Positions 1-7,979 of a stretch of 64,000 bases of DNA are shown piece after piece; the first letter of the stretch is position 1; every line of letters begins with the position of its first letter. The stretch comes from Nitricoxidireducens sp046726235. Its GTDB lineage: Bacteria > Pseudomonadota > Gammaproteobacteria > Burkholderiales > Rhodocyclaceae. Below the pieces are notes generated by a model that was given only the letters and a program-made list of their open reading frames with translations, made no database searches and had not been told where the DNA came from. The stretch spans positions 186,001 through 250,000 of the forward strand of contig JBKPAD010000006.1 of NCBI GenBank assembly GCA_046726235.1, given 5' to 3'. A program made the translations under genes and the position numbers.

Positions 1-2
1 TG

Positions 3-725
3 AAGCCGCAGGACCGCGTGCGCATCCGCTACCAGGAAGACGGCTCCGAGCTCGACCTCGACATCGCGCTGCGCTCGCTGATCGACTTCAAGTGCGGCGC
101 GATTCCCGATCCGCGCATCAACATGAGCCACCGCACCGACGGCCGCGACATCGCCGTCATGCTGCTGCTCGATCTTTCCGAATCGCTCAACGAGAAGGCC
201 GGCGACAGCGGCCAGTCGATCCTCCAGCTCAGCCAGGAGGCGGTGTCGCTGCTGGCCTGGGCAATCGACCGCCTCGGCGACCCGTTCGCCATCGCCGGCT
301 TCCACTCCAACACCCGCCACGAAGTCCGCTACCAGCACATCAAGGGCTTCACCGAGCGCTGGGACGACGCCGTCAAGGCGCGCGTCGCGGCGATGGAAGC
401 CGGCTGGTCGACGCGCATGGGCGCCGCCATGCGCCACGCCGGCCACTACCTCGGCCACCGCCAGGCCGACCGCCGCATCCTGCTGGTGCTGACCGACGGC
501 GAGCCCGCCGACATCGACGTCGACGACGGCGAATACCTGCACGCCGACACGAAGAAGGCCGTCGAGGAACTCTCGAGCCAGGGCATCGCGACGTTCTGCC
601 TGTCGCTCGATCCGCGCGCCGACGACTACGTGTGCCACATCTTCGGCAATCGCTATCTCGTGCTCGACCGCATCGAGCGTCTGCCTGAGACGTTGCCGCA
701 GCTTTACTTGCAACTGACGCGCTAG
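3..725 (+). CDS. cbbO: CbbO, RuBisCO activase subunit (3' part only)
   Basis: The reading frame is open to the left edge, so only the C-terminal ~240 residues are present. They form a von Willebrand A domain with a MIDAS metal site: DLSES (DxSxS) near 163-180, the threonine region STRMGAAM and the aspartate in LTDGEPAD. In the family (CbbO/NorD), CbbO binds RuBisCO through this domain and works with the AAA+ ring CbbQ to remove inhibitory sugar phosphates. NorD, the denitrification homologue, is the alternative; Calvin-cycle genes 2 kb downstream favour CbbO. RuBisCO and cbbQ would be expected just upstream, outside the window. Confidence 0.8.
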   Translation, partial: KPQDRVRIRYQEDGSELDLDIALRSLIDFKCGAIPDPRINMSHRTDGRDIAVMLLLDLSESLNEKAGDSGQSILQLSQEAVSLLAWAIDRLGDPFAIAGFHSNTRHEVRYQHIKGFTERWDDAVKARVAAMEAGWSTRMGAAMRHAGHYLGHRQADRRILLVLTDGEPADIDVDDGEYLHADTKKAVEELSSQGIATFCLSLDPRADDYVCHIFGNRYLVLDRIERLPETLPQLYLQLTR

Positions 726-755
726 TTTGCGGCCCGCCGGCGCGCCGAGGACGGC

Positions 756-831
756 GGGGGTCCGACTCCTCCGTGTCCCCCGGGCGGGGCTTTACCCCGC
801 CCTCCTCCTTTACCTACGGAGTCGGACCCCC
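756..831 (+). repeat. Extragenic palindrome, copy 1
   Basis: Perfect 14-base arms, GGGGGTCCGACTCC at 756-769 and its complement at 818-831, enclose a smaller GC-rich hairpin (782-789 with 795-802). The interior is a diverged reverse complement of the interior of copy 2 at 901-981. The two copies therefore face each other, like the paired units of a BIME. Between them, 832-900 holds GCGGTT/AACCGC and CCGAGC/GCTCGG complementary pairs. No gene is visible in 726-1020. Confidence 0.75.
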
Positions 832-900
832 ACCATCCTCGTCTGGATACGCGGCGGTTCCGAGCCTCCAAAGAGGCAGGGCGCAACCGCTCGGGACGTC

Positions 901-981
901 GGGGGTGCTGCTGCGCGTAGGTAAAGAAGGAGGAGCGGGCGTCAGCCCGATCCGGGTGACACGGAGCGCAGCAGCACCCCC
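901..981 (-). repeat. Extragenic palindrome, copy 2 (inverted)
   Basis: Perfect 15-base arms (GGGGGTGCTGCTGCG at 901-915, complement at 967-981) enclose an interior starting CGTAGGTAAAG and ending GACACG, matching the reverse complement of copy 1. The arms differ in sequence from copy 1 (CTGCTGCG against CCGACTCC) yet remain self-complementary, so the stem changed on both sides while the interior was kept. It ends 39 bp before the next start codon. Confidence 0.75.
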
Positions 982-1020
982 GGCGGCCCGAGCGCCCACG
1001 AGAGCTAGAATCGGCCCGCA

Positions 1021-2559
1021 ATGAACCCGATGCTCCTCCTCCGCCGATTGCTGTTCCTAGCGCCGCTCACGCTCGCCGCTTGCGCGACGAACCCCGTCAC
1101 CGGCCGCAGCGAACTGCATCTGGTCTCCGAGCAGCAGGAAATCTCCATGGGACGCGAAGCCTACGTTCCGGGCCAGCAGCAAAGCGGCGGCCAGTACGTG
1201 CTCGACCCGCAGCTGACGGCGTATGTGCGTGAGGTCGGCCAGAAGCTCGCGCGCGTTAGCGACCGCTCGCAGCTGCCTTATGACTTCGTCGTCCTCAACG
1301 AATCGGTGCCCAACGCCTGGGCCATGCCCGGCGGCAAGATCGCGCTGAACCGCGGCCTGCTCGTCGAACTCAAGAGCGAGGCCGAACTGGCCGCCGTGAT
1401 CGGCCACGAGATCGTGCACGCCGCAGGGCGTCACGCCGCGCGCGGCATGGAGACGGGCATGCTGCTGCAGGCGGGCGCTGCCGCCGTCGCCATCGCCGCG
1501 TCGGACAGCCGCTACGGACGCGTCGCCGATACCGTCGCGGGCATCGGCGCCGGCCTGCTCGGCGTCAAGTACGGACGCGACCTCGAACTCGAGGCCGACC
1601 ACTACGGCATGATCTACATGCAGCGCGCCGGCTACGATCCCAAGGCCGCGGTGGCGCTGCAGGAGACCTTCCTCCGCCTCTCGAACGGCAAGGCGCCGAA
1701 CTGGCTCGAGGGCCTGTTCGCGAGCCATCCGCCGTCGCAGGAACGCGTCGATGCGAATCGCGAGTTCGCCGCGACGCTGACCGGCAGCTTCAAGACCGGC
1801 GAACGCGAGTACCAGGCGCGCATCGCCCACCTGCTCAAGACGCGCGAGGCCTACAAGCGCTTCGACGAGGGTGAGAAGGCGCTGGCGAAGAAGGAGGCCG
1901 AACAGGCGCTGAAGCTGGCCGAGGCGGCGCTGAAAATTGAACCGCGCGAGGCGCTGTTCCACGGCCTGCGCGGCGACGCGCACGCAGCGCTCGGCAGGCA
2001 CGCGGAAGCCGAGCGCGACTACGACGAGGCGATCAAGCGCAATCCCGATTTCTACGATTTCTACCTCGGCCGCGGCCGCGAGCGCCAGCGCCGCGGCGAC
2101 GTCGAGGCGGCGCGCGCCGACTTCACCAAGGCCAACAGCCTGCTGCCGACGGCCCAGGCGCATTACGCGCTCGGCCGCATCCAGCTCGACGCCGGCCGCA
2201 AGGGCGAGGCCGCCGAACACTTCCGCGCCGCGGCCGGTGCGCCGAGCGAAGCCGGCAAGGGTGCGGCGGTCGCGCTGGCGCGGCTGGAAATGCCGCAACG
2301 GCCGGGCAACTATTTCGCCACCGCCATCGAGCGCAATGCGCGCGGCCAGCTGGTGCTGCTGGTGCGCAACAACGCGCCCGTTGCCGCACAGGGAGTCACC
2401 GTCGCCGCCTCGCACTCGGCGCGCGGCCGCGAGAGCTATCGCATCCCCTCGCTGCGCCCCGGCGAGACCGCGCAAATCGCGCTGCCGTGGCCGGCGAGCG
2501 ACTTGCGCGAAGGCGTGCGCGTGGGCAGCCAGGTGACCGGCGCAAGCCTCGCCGATTAG
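1021..2559 (+). CDS. M48 family metalloprotease lipoprotein with TPR repeats (BepA-like)
   Basis: A 512-aa protein predicted to be exported and lipidated: a hydrophobic signal ends in the lipobox LAAC (Cys21). The peptidase M48 domain carries HEIVH (His129, Glu130, His133) and a downstream EADHYG glutamate (Glu191) as third zinc ligand. Residues ~275-410 are tetratricopeptide repeats, followed by a ~90-residue tail. Architecture and length match BepA/YfgC-type proteases, which in E. coli assist or degrade outer-membrane proteins including LptD. It is probably a single-gene unit, with a hairpin directly at its stop codon. LoiP-type M48 lipoproteins are less likely because they lack TPRs. Confidence 0.88.
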   Translation: MNPMLLLRRLLFLAPLTLAACATNPVTGRSELHLVSEQQEISMGREAYVPGQQQSGGQYVLDPQLTAYVREVGQKLARVSDRSQLPYDFVVLNESVPNAWAMPGGKIALNRGLLVELKSEAELAAVIGHEIVHAAGRHAARGMETGMLLQAGAAAVAIAASDSRYGRVADTVAGIGAGLLGVKYGRDLELEADHYGMIYMQRAGYDPKAAVALQETFLRLSNGKAPNWLEGLFASHPPSQERVDANREFAATLTGSFKTGEREYQARIAHLLKTREAYKRFDEGEKALAKKEAEQALKLAEAALKIEPREALFHGLRGDAHAALGRHAEAERDYDEAIKRNPDFYDFYLGRGRERQRRGDVEAARADFTKANSLLPTAQAHYALGRIQLDAGRKGEAAEHFRAAAGAPSEAGKGAAVALARLEMPQRPGNYFATAIERNARGQLVLLVRNNAPVAAQGVTVAASHSARGRESYRIPSLRPGETAQIALPWPASDLREGVRVGSQVTGASLAD

Positions 2560-2597
2560 CCCTTTCGCATGCTGCGGCATGCGCAAGAGGGCTTATT
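2558..2597 (+). terminator. Terminator-like hairpin after the M48 protease
   Basis: AGCCCT (2558-2563) pairs with AGGGCT (2588-2593), and inside it CGCATG (2566-2571) with CATGCG (2578-2583). The left arm overlaps the stop codon. Only a short AT-rich run (TATT) follows, so termination may be weak. Confidence 0.5.
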
Positions 2598-2716
2598 CCA
2601 ATGATAAGAAAAAGTGAATGGCGCTTATGGATGCCCGCGGGTACATTTCCCCCGTCGGTTCGGGGTTGCCCCGGACCTGTACTTCTCCACTCCCTCTGGC
2701 GATCAGCCAGATTTTG

Positions 2717-2747
2717 CCCCGCCCCGAAAGGGGCGGGGAATTTTCTT
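2717..2747 (+). terminator. GC hairpin plus T-rich tract in the fbp leader
   Basis: CCCCGCCCC (2717-2725) and GGGGCGGGG (2730-2738) form a perfect 9-bp stem on a GAAA tetraloop, followed by AATTTTCTT. It lies about 50 nt before the fbp start and ~120 nt after the hairpin that already follows the upstream gene. It may end upstream transcription or act as an attenuator in the leader of the carbon operon. The rest of 2594-2796 contains no gene. Confidence 0.65.
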
Positions 2748-2796
2748 GGGGAGGATGCGAAGTGCAGATTACAAAACAAAATGAGGGGGACTGACC

Positions 2797-3843
2797 ATGC
2801 ATGACGGGCGCACCACGCTGACCCAGTTCATCATCGAGGAGCAACGTCGCGTCAAGGGCGCGACGGGCGATTTTTCGGTCCTCCTCAACGATATCGCCAC
2901 CGCCTGCAAGTCGATCAGCCACGCCATCTCGCGCGGCTGCCTCGGCGCCGACGCCGAGGACCCGCAGGTCTACCTCGAGCGCGCCGCCAACGACTTCATC
3001 ATCAAGTCGAACATCTGGACCGGTCGCCTCGCCGGCATGGCGTCGGAAGCCGTCGAAGGCGTGACGCCGATCCCGTCCAAGTATCCGCGCGGCAAGTACC
3101 TCGTCGTGTTCGATCCGCTCAACGGCTCGGGCAACCTCGACATCAACTTCATGACCGGCACCATCTTCTCGGTGCTGCGCGCGCCGGACGGCAAGAAGGA
3201 AGTGACGGCTGCCGACTTCCTGCAGCCGGGCAACAAGCAGGTCGCCGCCGGCTTCGTGCTCTACGGCGCCTCGACGCGCCTGGTGCTGACCACCGGCAAC
3301 GGCGTCAACGGCTTCATGCTCGACCGCGAGATCGGCGAGTTCGTGCTGACGCACCGGAATATCGAGATTCCCGACAACGCCTCGACCTTCGCCATCAACG
3401 CGTCGAACGAGCGCTTCTGGGAGCCGCCGGTGCGCCGCTACGTGCAGGAATGCATGGCGGGCTCCACCGGCCCGCGCGGCCGCGATTTCGGCATGCGCTG
3501 GGTGGCATCGCTGATCGCCGAGGCCTACCGCGTGCTGACGCGCGGCGGCGTGTTCCTCTACCCGGTCGACGAGAAGACGCGCGACCAGGGCGGGCGCCTG
3601 GGCCTGCTCTACGAAGCCAACCCGATCGCCTTCATCATGGAGCAGGCGGGCGGCGGCGCGATCACCGGGCGCCAGCGCGTGCTCGACGTCGTGCCCTCCG
3701 AGCTGCACCAGCGCGCGCCGTTCATCTTCGGCTCGAAGAGCGAGGTCGAGCGCATCCACGGCTATCACAAGGATTACGTCGAAGGGCGCGACCACAACAG
3801 CTACGACATGCCGCTGTTCAGCAGCCGCTCGCTCTTCCGCTAA
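2797..3843 (+). CDS. fbp: Class I fructose-1,6-bisphosphatase-like protein, divergent metal site
   Basis: A 348-aa member of the class I FBPase family, expected to remove phosphate 1 from fructose-1,6- (and possibly sedoheptulose-1,7-) bisphosphate in RuBP regeneration. Conserved segments include YPRGKYL, GTIFSVLRAP, NERFWEPPVRRY, LTRGGVFLYP and MEQAGG. Metal-site segments differ from the family: the usual DPLDGSSN reads DPLNGSGN (Asn109, Gly112), the SEE pair reads Ser-Glu-Ala (Ala85), and the LD of the helix before the metal site reads Leu-Glu (Glu61). A purine-rich SD precedes the ATG. First gene of the Calvin block, 30 bp ahead of cbbP. Family assignment is firm; full activity is not assured. 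Confidence 0.9.
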   Translation: MHDGRTTLTQFIIEEQRRVKGATGDFSVLLNDIATACKSISHAISRGCLGADAEDPQVYLERAANDFIIKSNIWTGRLAGMASEAVEGVTPIPSKYPRGKYLVVFDPLNGSGNLDINFMTGTIFSVLRAPDGKKEVTAADFLQPGNKQVAAGFVLYGASTRLVLTTGNGVNGFMLDREIGEFVLTHRNIEIPDNASTFAINASNERFWEPPVRRYVQECMAGSTGPRGRDFGMRWVASLIAEAYRVLTRGGVFLYPVDEKTRDQGGRLGLLYEANPIAFIMEQAGGGAITGRQRVLDVVPSELHQRAPFIFGSKSEVERIHGYHKDYVEGRDHNSYDMPLFSSRSLFR

Positions 3844-3873
3844 ACGAATCAATCATTCCGCCCAGGAGGCCTC

Positions 3874-4752
3874 ATGTCGGTCAAGCATCCCGTCATCGCC
3901 ATCACCGGCTCGTCCGGCGCCGGCACTTCCACGGTCACCAAGTCGTTCCAGCACATCTTCCGCCGCGAGAAGATCGAGGCGGCGATCATCGAGGGCGACT
4001 CCTTCCATCGCTATGACCGCAAGGCGATGAAGGCGGCCGTCGCCGAGGCCACCAAGAAGGGCGACCAGCACCTGTCGCACTTCGGCCCCGAGGCCAACCT
4101 GCTCGAGGAGCTCGAGAGCCTGTTCAAGACCTACGGCGAGACCGGCAGCGGCAAGCGTCGCTACTACCTGCACAACGACGAGGAGGCCGCGCCGTACAAG
4201 CAGGCGTCCGGCGAGTTCACGCCCTGGGCCGACCTGCCGCCGTCCGACGTGCTGTTCTACGAGGGCCTGCACGGCGCCGTCGTCACCGACAAGGTGAACG
4301 TCGCGCGCCACGCCGACCTGCTGGTCGGCGTCGTGCCGATCATCAACCTCGAATGGACGCAGAAGCTGCACCGCGACAAGAAGGCGCGCGGCTACTCGAC
4401 CGAGGCCGTCGTCGACACCATCCTGCGCCGCATGCCGGACTACGTGAACTACATCTGCCCGCAGTTCTCGCAGACGCACGTGAACTTCCAGCGCGTGCCG
4501 ACGGTCGACACCTCGAACCCGTTCGTGACACGCGACATCCCGACGGCCGACGAGAGCTTCGTGATCATCCGCTTCGCCAATCCGAAGGGCATCGACTTTC
4601 CCTATCTGCTGTCGATGATCCACGACTCGTTCATGTCGCGGCCGAACAGCATCGTCATCCCCGGCGGCAAGCTCGAGATCGCGATGCAGTTGATCTTCAC
4701 GCCGATGATCCTGCGCCTGATGGAGAACCGTCGCCGCGCGATGTCGATCTGA
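3874..4752 (+). CDS. cbbP: Phosphoribulokinase
   Basis: A 292-aa proteobacterial-type (class I) phosphoribulokinase, which makes ribulose-1,5-bisphosphate from ribulose-5-phosphate and ATP, a step diagnostic of the Calvin cycle. Near the N-terminus GSSGAGTSTVT forms the P-loop, followed by EGDSFHRYDR with the catalytic aspartate; the sugar-phosphate segment HFGPEANLLEEL and the YEGLHG motif are intact. An SD (AGGAGG) sits at suitable spacing before the ATG. It follows fbp closely and precedes tkt. Confidence 0.96.
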   Translation: MSVKHPVIAITGSSGAGTSTVTKSFQHIFRREKIEAAIIEGDSFHRYDRKAMKAAVAEATKKGDQHLSHFGPEANLLEELESLFKTYGETGSGKRRYYLHNDEEAAPYKQASGEFTPWADLPPSDVLFYEGLHGAVVTDKVNVARHADLLVGVVPIINLEWTQKLHRDKKARGYSTEAVVDTILRRMPDYVNYICPQFSQTHVNFQRVPTVDTSNPFVTRDIPTADESFVIIRFANPKGIDFPYLLSMIHDSFMSRPNSIVIPGGKLEIAMQLIFTPMILRLMENRRRAMSI

Positions 4753-4780
4753 GACGGCACCGTCCCAGGCAAAGACCCGA

Positions 4781-4811
4781 TTTACACATCGAACCCGGTT
4801 TGGCCGATAAT
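4781..4811 (+). promoter_or_regulatory. Candidate promoter before tkt
   Basis: TTTACA (4781-4786) and GATAAT (4806-4811), 19 bp apart, resemble -35 and -10 boxes. A small CCCGG/CCGGG hairpin follows. It would give the tkt-gap-pgk segment expression independent of fbp-cbbP. The spacing is longer than ideal. Confidence 0.4.
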
Positions 4812-4850
4812 CCCGGCCTTTCCGGGGCATGAACCACGAGGAAATCCCCC

Positions 4851-6866
4851 ATGACCGCAACTTTCAGCGATTTCGAGCCGCCCGTGTTCAATAACCTGAC
4901 CAGCGCGATCCGCGCCTTGGCCATGGATGCCGTGCAGAAGGCCAATTCAGGCCATCCGGGCGCGCCCATGGGCATGGCGGAAATCGCCGAGGTGCTGTGG
5001 AACCACCACATGCGCCACAACCCCAAGAATCCGAAGTGGCCGAACCGCGATCGCTTCGTGCTGTCCAACGGCCACGGCTCGATGCTCAACTACGCGTTGC
5101 TGCACCTGACCGGCTACGACGTCAGCATCGATGACATCAAGAACTTCCGCCAACTGCACAGCAAGACGCCCGGCCACCCCGAGTACGGCTACACGCCCGG
5201 CGTCGAGACCACCACCGGTCCGCTCGGCCAGGGCATCACCAACGCCGTCGGCATGGCGATGGCAGAAAAGCTGCTCGCCGCCGAATTCAACCGGCCCGGC
5301 CATGAAATCGTCGATCACCGCACCTGGGTGTTCCTCGGCGACGGCTGCCTGATGGAAGGCATCTCGCACGAAGCCTGCTCGCTGGCCGGCACCTGGGGCC
5401 TGGGCAAGCTGACCGCGTTCTGGGACGACAACGGCATCTCCATCGACGGCCACGTCGAAGGCTGGTTCACCGAAGACGTGCCGAAGCGGTTCGAGTCCTA
5501 CGGCTGGCATGTCGTGCCGAACGTCAATGGCCATGATCCGGAAGCCCTGCACAAGGCGATCGAGGCGGCCAAGGCCGTCACCGACAAGCCCTCGCTGATC
5601 TGCTGCAAGACCGTGATCGGCGCCGGCTCGCCGAACAAGCAGGGCACCCACGACGTTCACGGCGCGCCGCTGGGCGACACCGAGATCGCGCTGGTGCGCC
5701 CGCACATCGGCTGGAACTTCGGTCCGTTCGAGGTGCCGCAGGAAGTCTACGAAGCCTGGGATGCCAAGAAGAAGGGCGCCGAGTGGGAAGGCGCCTGGCA
5801 GCAGAAGTTCGACCACTACGCAAAGGCTTTCCCCACCGAAGCCGCCGAATTCAAGCGCCGCACCGCGAATGAACTGCCGGCCAAGTGGGCCGAGCACGCC
5901 AAGCAGGCGATCGCCGCCGCCAACGCCAAGGCCGAGACCGTCGCCACGCGCAAGGCCTCGCAGCTGGCGATCAACGCGCTGGCCCCGGCGCTGCCCGAAT
6001 TCCTCGGCGGCTCGGCGGACCTGACCGGCTCGAACCTGACCAACTGGACGGGCTGCAAGCACGTCTCCGGCAAGTCGACCGGCAACTACATCTCGTACGG
6101 CGTGCGCGAGTTCGGCATGTCGCACATCATGAACGGCATGGCGCTGCACGGCGGCCTGCTGCCCTTCGGCGGCACCTTCCTGATGTTCTCGGAATACGCC
6201 CGCAACGCCCTGCGCATGTCGGCGCTGATGAAGCAGCGCGTGATCTACGTGTTCACGCACGACTCGATCGGCCTCGGCGAGGACGGCCCGACGCACCAGC
6301 CGGTCGAGCAGACCGCGACGCTGCGCATGATCCCGAACATGGACGTCTGGCGCCCCTGCGACACCGTCGAGACGATGGTCGCCTGGGTTGCCGCGGTCGA
6401 GAAGACCGACGGCCCGACCTGCTTCGCGCTGTCGCGCCAGAACCTGCCCTTCGTCGCCCGCGACGAGGCGACGCTGGCCAACATCCGCCGCGGCGGCTAC
6501 GTGATCTCGGACTGCAAGGGTTCGCCCAAGGCCGTGATCATCGCCACCGGCTCGGAAGTCGATCTCGCGCTCAAGGCGCAGACCGCGCTGGCGCAGGAAG
6601 ACATCCAGGTGCGCGTCGTCTCGATGCCCTCGACCAACGTCTTCGACCGCCAGGACAAAGCCTACCGCGAGAGCGTGCTGCCCAAGGGCGTGCCGTGCGT
6701 GGCCGTCGAAGCGGGCGTCACCGCCGGCTGGTACAAGTACGTCGGTCTCGACGGCGCCGTGATCGGCCTCGATCGCTTCGGCGAGTCGGCCCCGGCCGGC
6801 GTGCTGTTCAAGGAATTCGGCTTCACGGTCGGCAACGTCGTGAAGGCCGTGGAATCGGTTCTGTAA
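4851..6866 (+). CDS. tkt: Transketolase
   Basis: A 671-aa thiamine-diphosphate enzyme moving two-carbon ketol units between sugar phosphates in the Calvin and pentose-phosphate pathways. The ThDP/metal motif GDGCLMEGISHEACSLAG and DDNGISIDGHVEGWF are in the N-terminal third; the pyrimidine-domain stretch THDSIGLGEDGPTHQPVEQ is in the middle; the C-terminal domain is complete. Length matches bacterial transketolase. It lies ~100 bp after cbbP and 20 bp before gap, in the position usually called cbbT. Confidence 0.97.
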   Translation: MTATFSDFEPPVFNNLTSAIRALAMDAVQKANSGHPGAPMGMAEIAEVLWNHHMRHNPKNPKWPNRDRFVLSNGHGSMLNYALLHLTGYDVSIDDIKNFRQLHSKTPGHPEYGYTPGVETTTGPLGQGITNAVGMAMAEKLLAAEFNRPGHEIVDHRTWVFLGDGCLMEGISHEACSLAGTWGLGKLTAFWDDNGISIDGHVEGWFTEDVPKRFESYGWHVVPNVNGHDPEALHKAIEAAKAVTDKPSLICCKTVIGAGSPNKQGTHDVHGAPLGDTEIALVRPHIGWNFGPFEVPQEVYEAWDAKKKGAEWEGAWQQKFDHYAKAFPTEAAEFKRRTANELPAKWAEHAKQAIAAANAKAETVATRKASQLAINALAPALPEFLGGSADLTGSNLTNWTGCKHVSGKSTGNYISYGVREFGMSHIMNGMALHGGLLPFGGTFLMFSEYARNALRMSALMKQRVIYVFTHDSIGLGEDGPTHQPVEQTATLRMIPNMDVWRPCDTVETMVAWVAAVEKTDGPTCFALSRQNLPFVARDEATLANIRRGGYVISDCKGSPKAVIIATGSEVDLALKAQTALAQEDIQVRVVSMPSTNVFDRQDKAYRESVLPKGVPCVAVEAGVTAGWYKYVGLDGAVIGLDRFGESAPAGVLFKEFGFTVGNVVKAVESVL

Positions 6867-6886
6867 TTTCTCTGGGAGACTCATTC

Positions 6887-7885
6887 ATGGCTATCAAGGT
6901 TGGCATCAACGGCTTCGGCCGCATCGGTCGCATGGCATTCCGCGCCATCGCCAAGGATTTCCCCGGCATCGAAGTCGTCGCCATCAACGACCTGCTCGAG
7001 CCTGACTATCTCGCCTACATGCTCAAGTACGACTCCGTGCATGGCCGCTTCAACGGCGAGATCAAGGTCGACGGCAACAACCTGATCGTCAACGGCAAGA
7101 AGATCCGCCTGACGGCCGAGAAGGACCCCGCCAACCTGAAGTGGAACGAAGTCGGCGCCGACATCGTCATCGAATCCACCGGCTTCTTCCTGACCAAGGA
7201 AACCTGCCAGAAGCACATCGACGCCGGCGCCAAGAAGGTCGTGCAGTCGGCCCCGTCGAAGGACGACACCCCGATGTTCGTGTTCGGCGTAAACCACGAG
7301 AAGTACGCCGGCGAGAAGATCGTCTCCGCCGCCTCGTGCACCACCAACTGCCTGGCCCCCGTCGCCAAGGTGCTGAACGACAACTGGGGCATCAAGCGCG
7401 GCCTGATGACCACGGTGCATGCCGCCACGGCCACCCAGAAGACCGTCGACGGCCCGTCGATGAAAGACTGGCGCGGCGGCCGCGGCATCCTCGAGAACAT
7501 CATCCCGTCCTCCACCGGCGCCGCCAAGGCCGTCGGCGTGGTGATCCCCGAGCTGAACAAGAAGCTCACCGGCATGGCCTTCCGCGTGCCGACCTCCGAC
7601 GTCTCGGTGGTCGACCTGACCGTCGAACTCACCAAGGAAGCCTCCTACAAGGACATCTGCGCGGCGATGAAGGCGGCCTCCGAAGGCGCCATGAAGGGCG
7701 TGCTCGGCTACACCGAAGAGAAAGTGGTCTCCACCGACTTCGTCGGCAACACCGCGCCCTCGACCTTCGACGCCGAAGCCGGCATCGCGCTGGACAGCAC
7801 CTTCGTCAAGGTCGTGGCCTGGTACGACAACGAGTACGGCTACACCTGCAACATGCTGCGCTTCGTGCAGCACGTCGCCAAGTAA
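6887..7885 (+). CDS. gap: Glyceraldehyde-3-phosphate dehydrogenase
   Basis: A 332-aa type I GAPDH interconverting 1,3-bisphosphoglycerate and glyceraldehyde-3-phosphate. The Rossmann motif GINGFGRIGR opens the protein; the catalytic cysteine lies in SAASCTTNC and the anion-site loop in SSTGAAKAV; WYDNEYGY closes it. The start is the ATG at 6887 after GGGAGA. Asp33 in the NDL segment suggests NAD preference, by family precedent. Second gene of a tkt-gap-pgk run. Confidence 0.97.
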   Translation: MAIKVGINGFGRIGRMAFRAIAKDFPGIEVVAINDLLEPDYLAYMLKYDSVHGRFNGEIKVDGNNLIVNGKKIRLTAEKDPANLKWNEVGADIVIESTGFFLTKETCQKHIDAGAKKVVQSAPSKDDTPMFVFGVNHEKYAGEKIVSAASCTTNCLAPVAKVLNDNWGIKRGLMTTVHAATATQKTVDGPSMKDWRGGRGILENIIPSSTGAAKAVGVVIPELNKKLTGMAFRVPTSDVSVVDLTVELTKEASYKDICAAMKAASEGAMKGVLGYTEEKVVSTDFVGNTAPSTFDAEAGIALDSTFVKVVAWYDNEYGYTCNMLRFVQHVAK

Positions 7886-7911
7886 TCCCCGGATAGCGAG
7901 ATTCGCCATCC

Positions 7912-7937
7912 AACCGCTGCGCCCCGGCGCAGCGGTT
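7912..7937 (+). other. Perfect 12-bp hairpin between gap and pgk
   Basis: AACCGCTGCGCC (7912-7923) is followed, two bases later, by its exact complement (7926-7937). No T-run follows directly, so it looks more like an mRNA-stabilising or processing hairpin than a terminator. It would leave gap and pgk on one transcript with different 3' stabilities. Confidence 0.55.
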
Positions 7938-7979
7938 CAGTGGCCGATTTCCTCAAAAAATACTGACGGAGACAAGAAC

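Noticed and set aside
4947..6884. Long antisense frame (645 codons) opposite tkt, and similar long frames opposite most genes
   Set aside because: High GC third positions keep antisense frames open. Residue composition is Arg/Ala/Val-rich with no domains and no RBS; the plus-strand enzymes are unmistakable.
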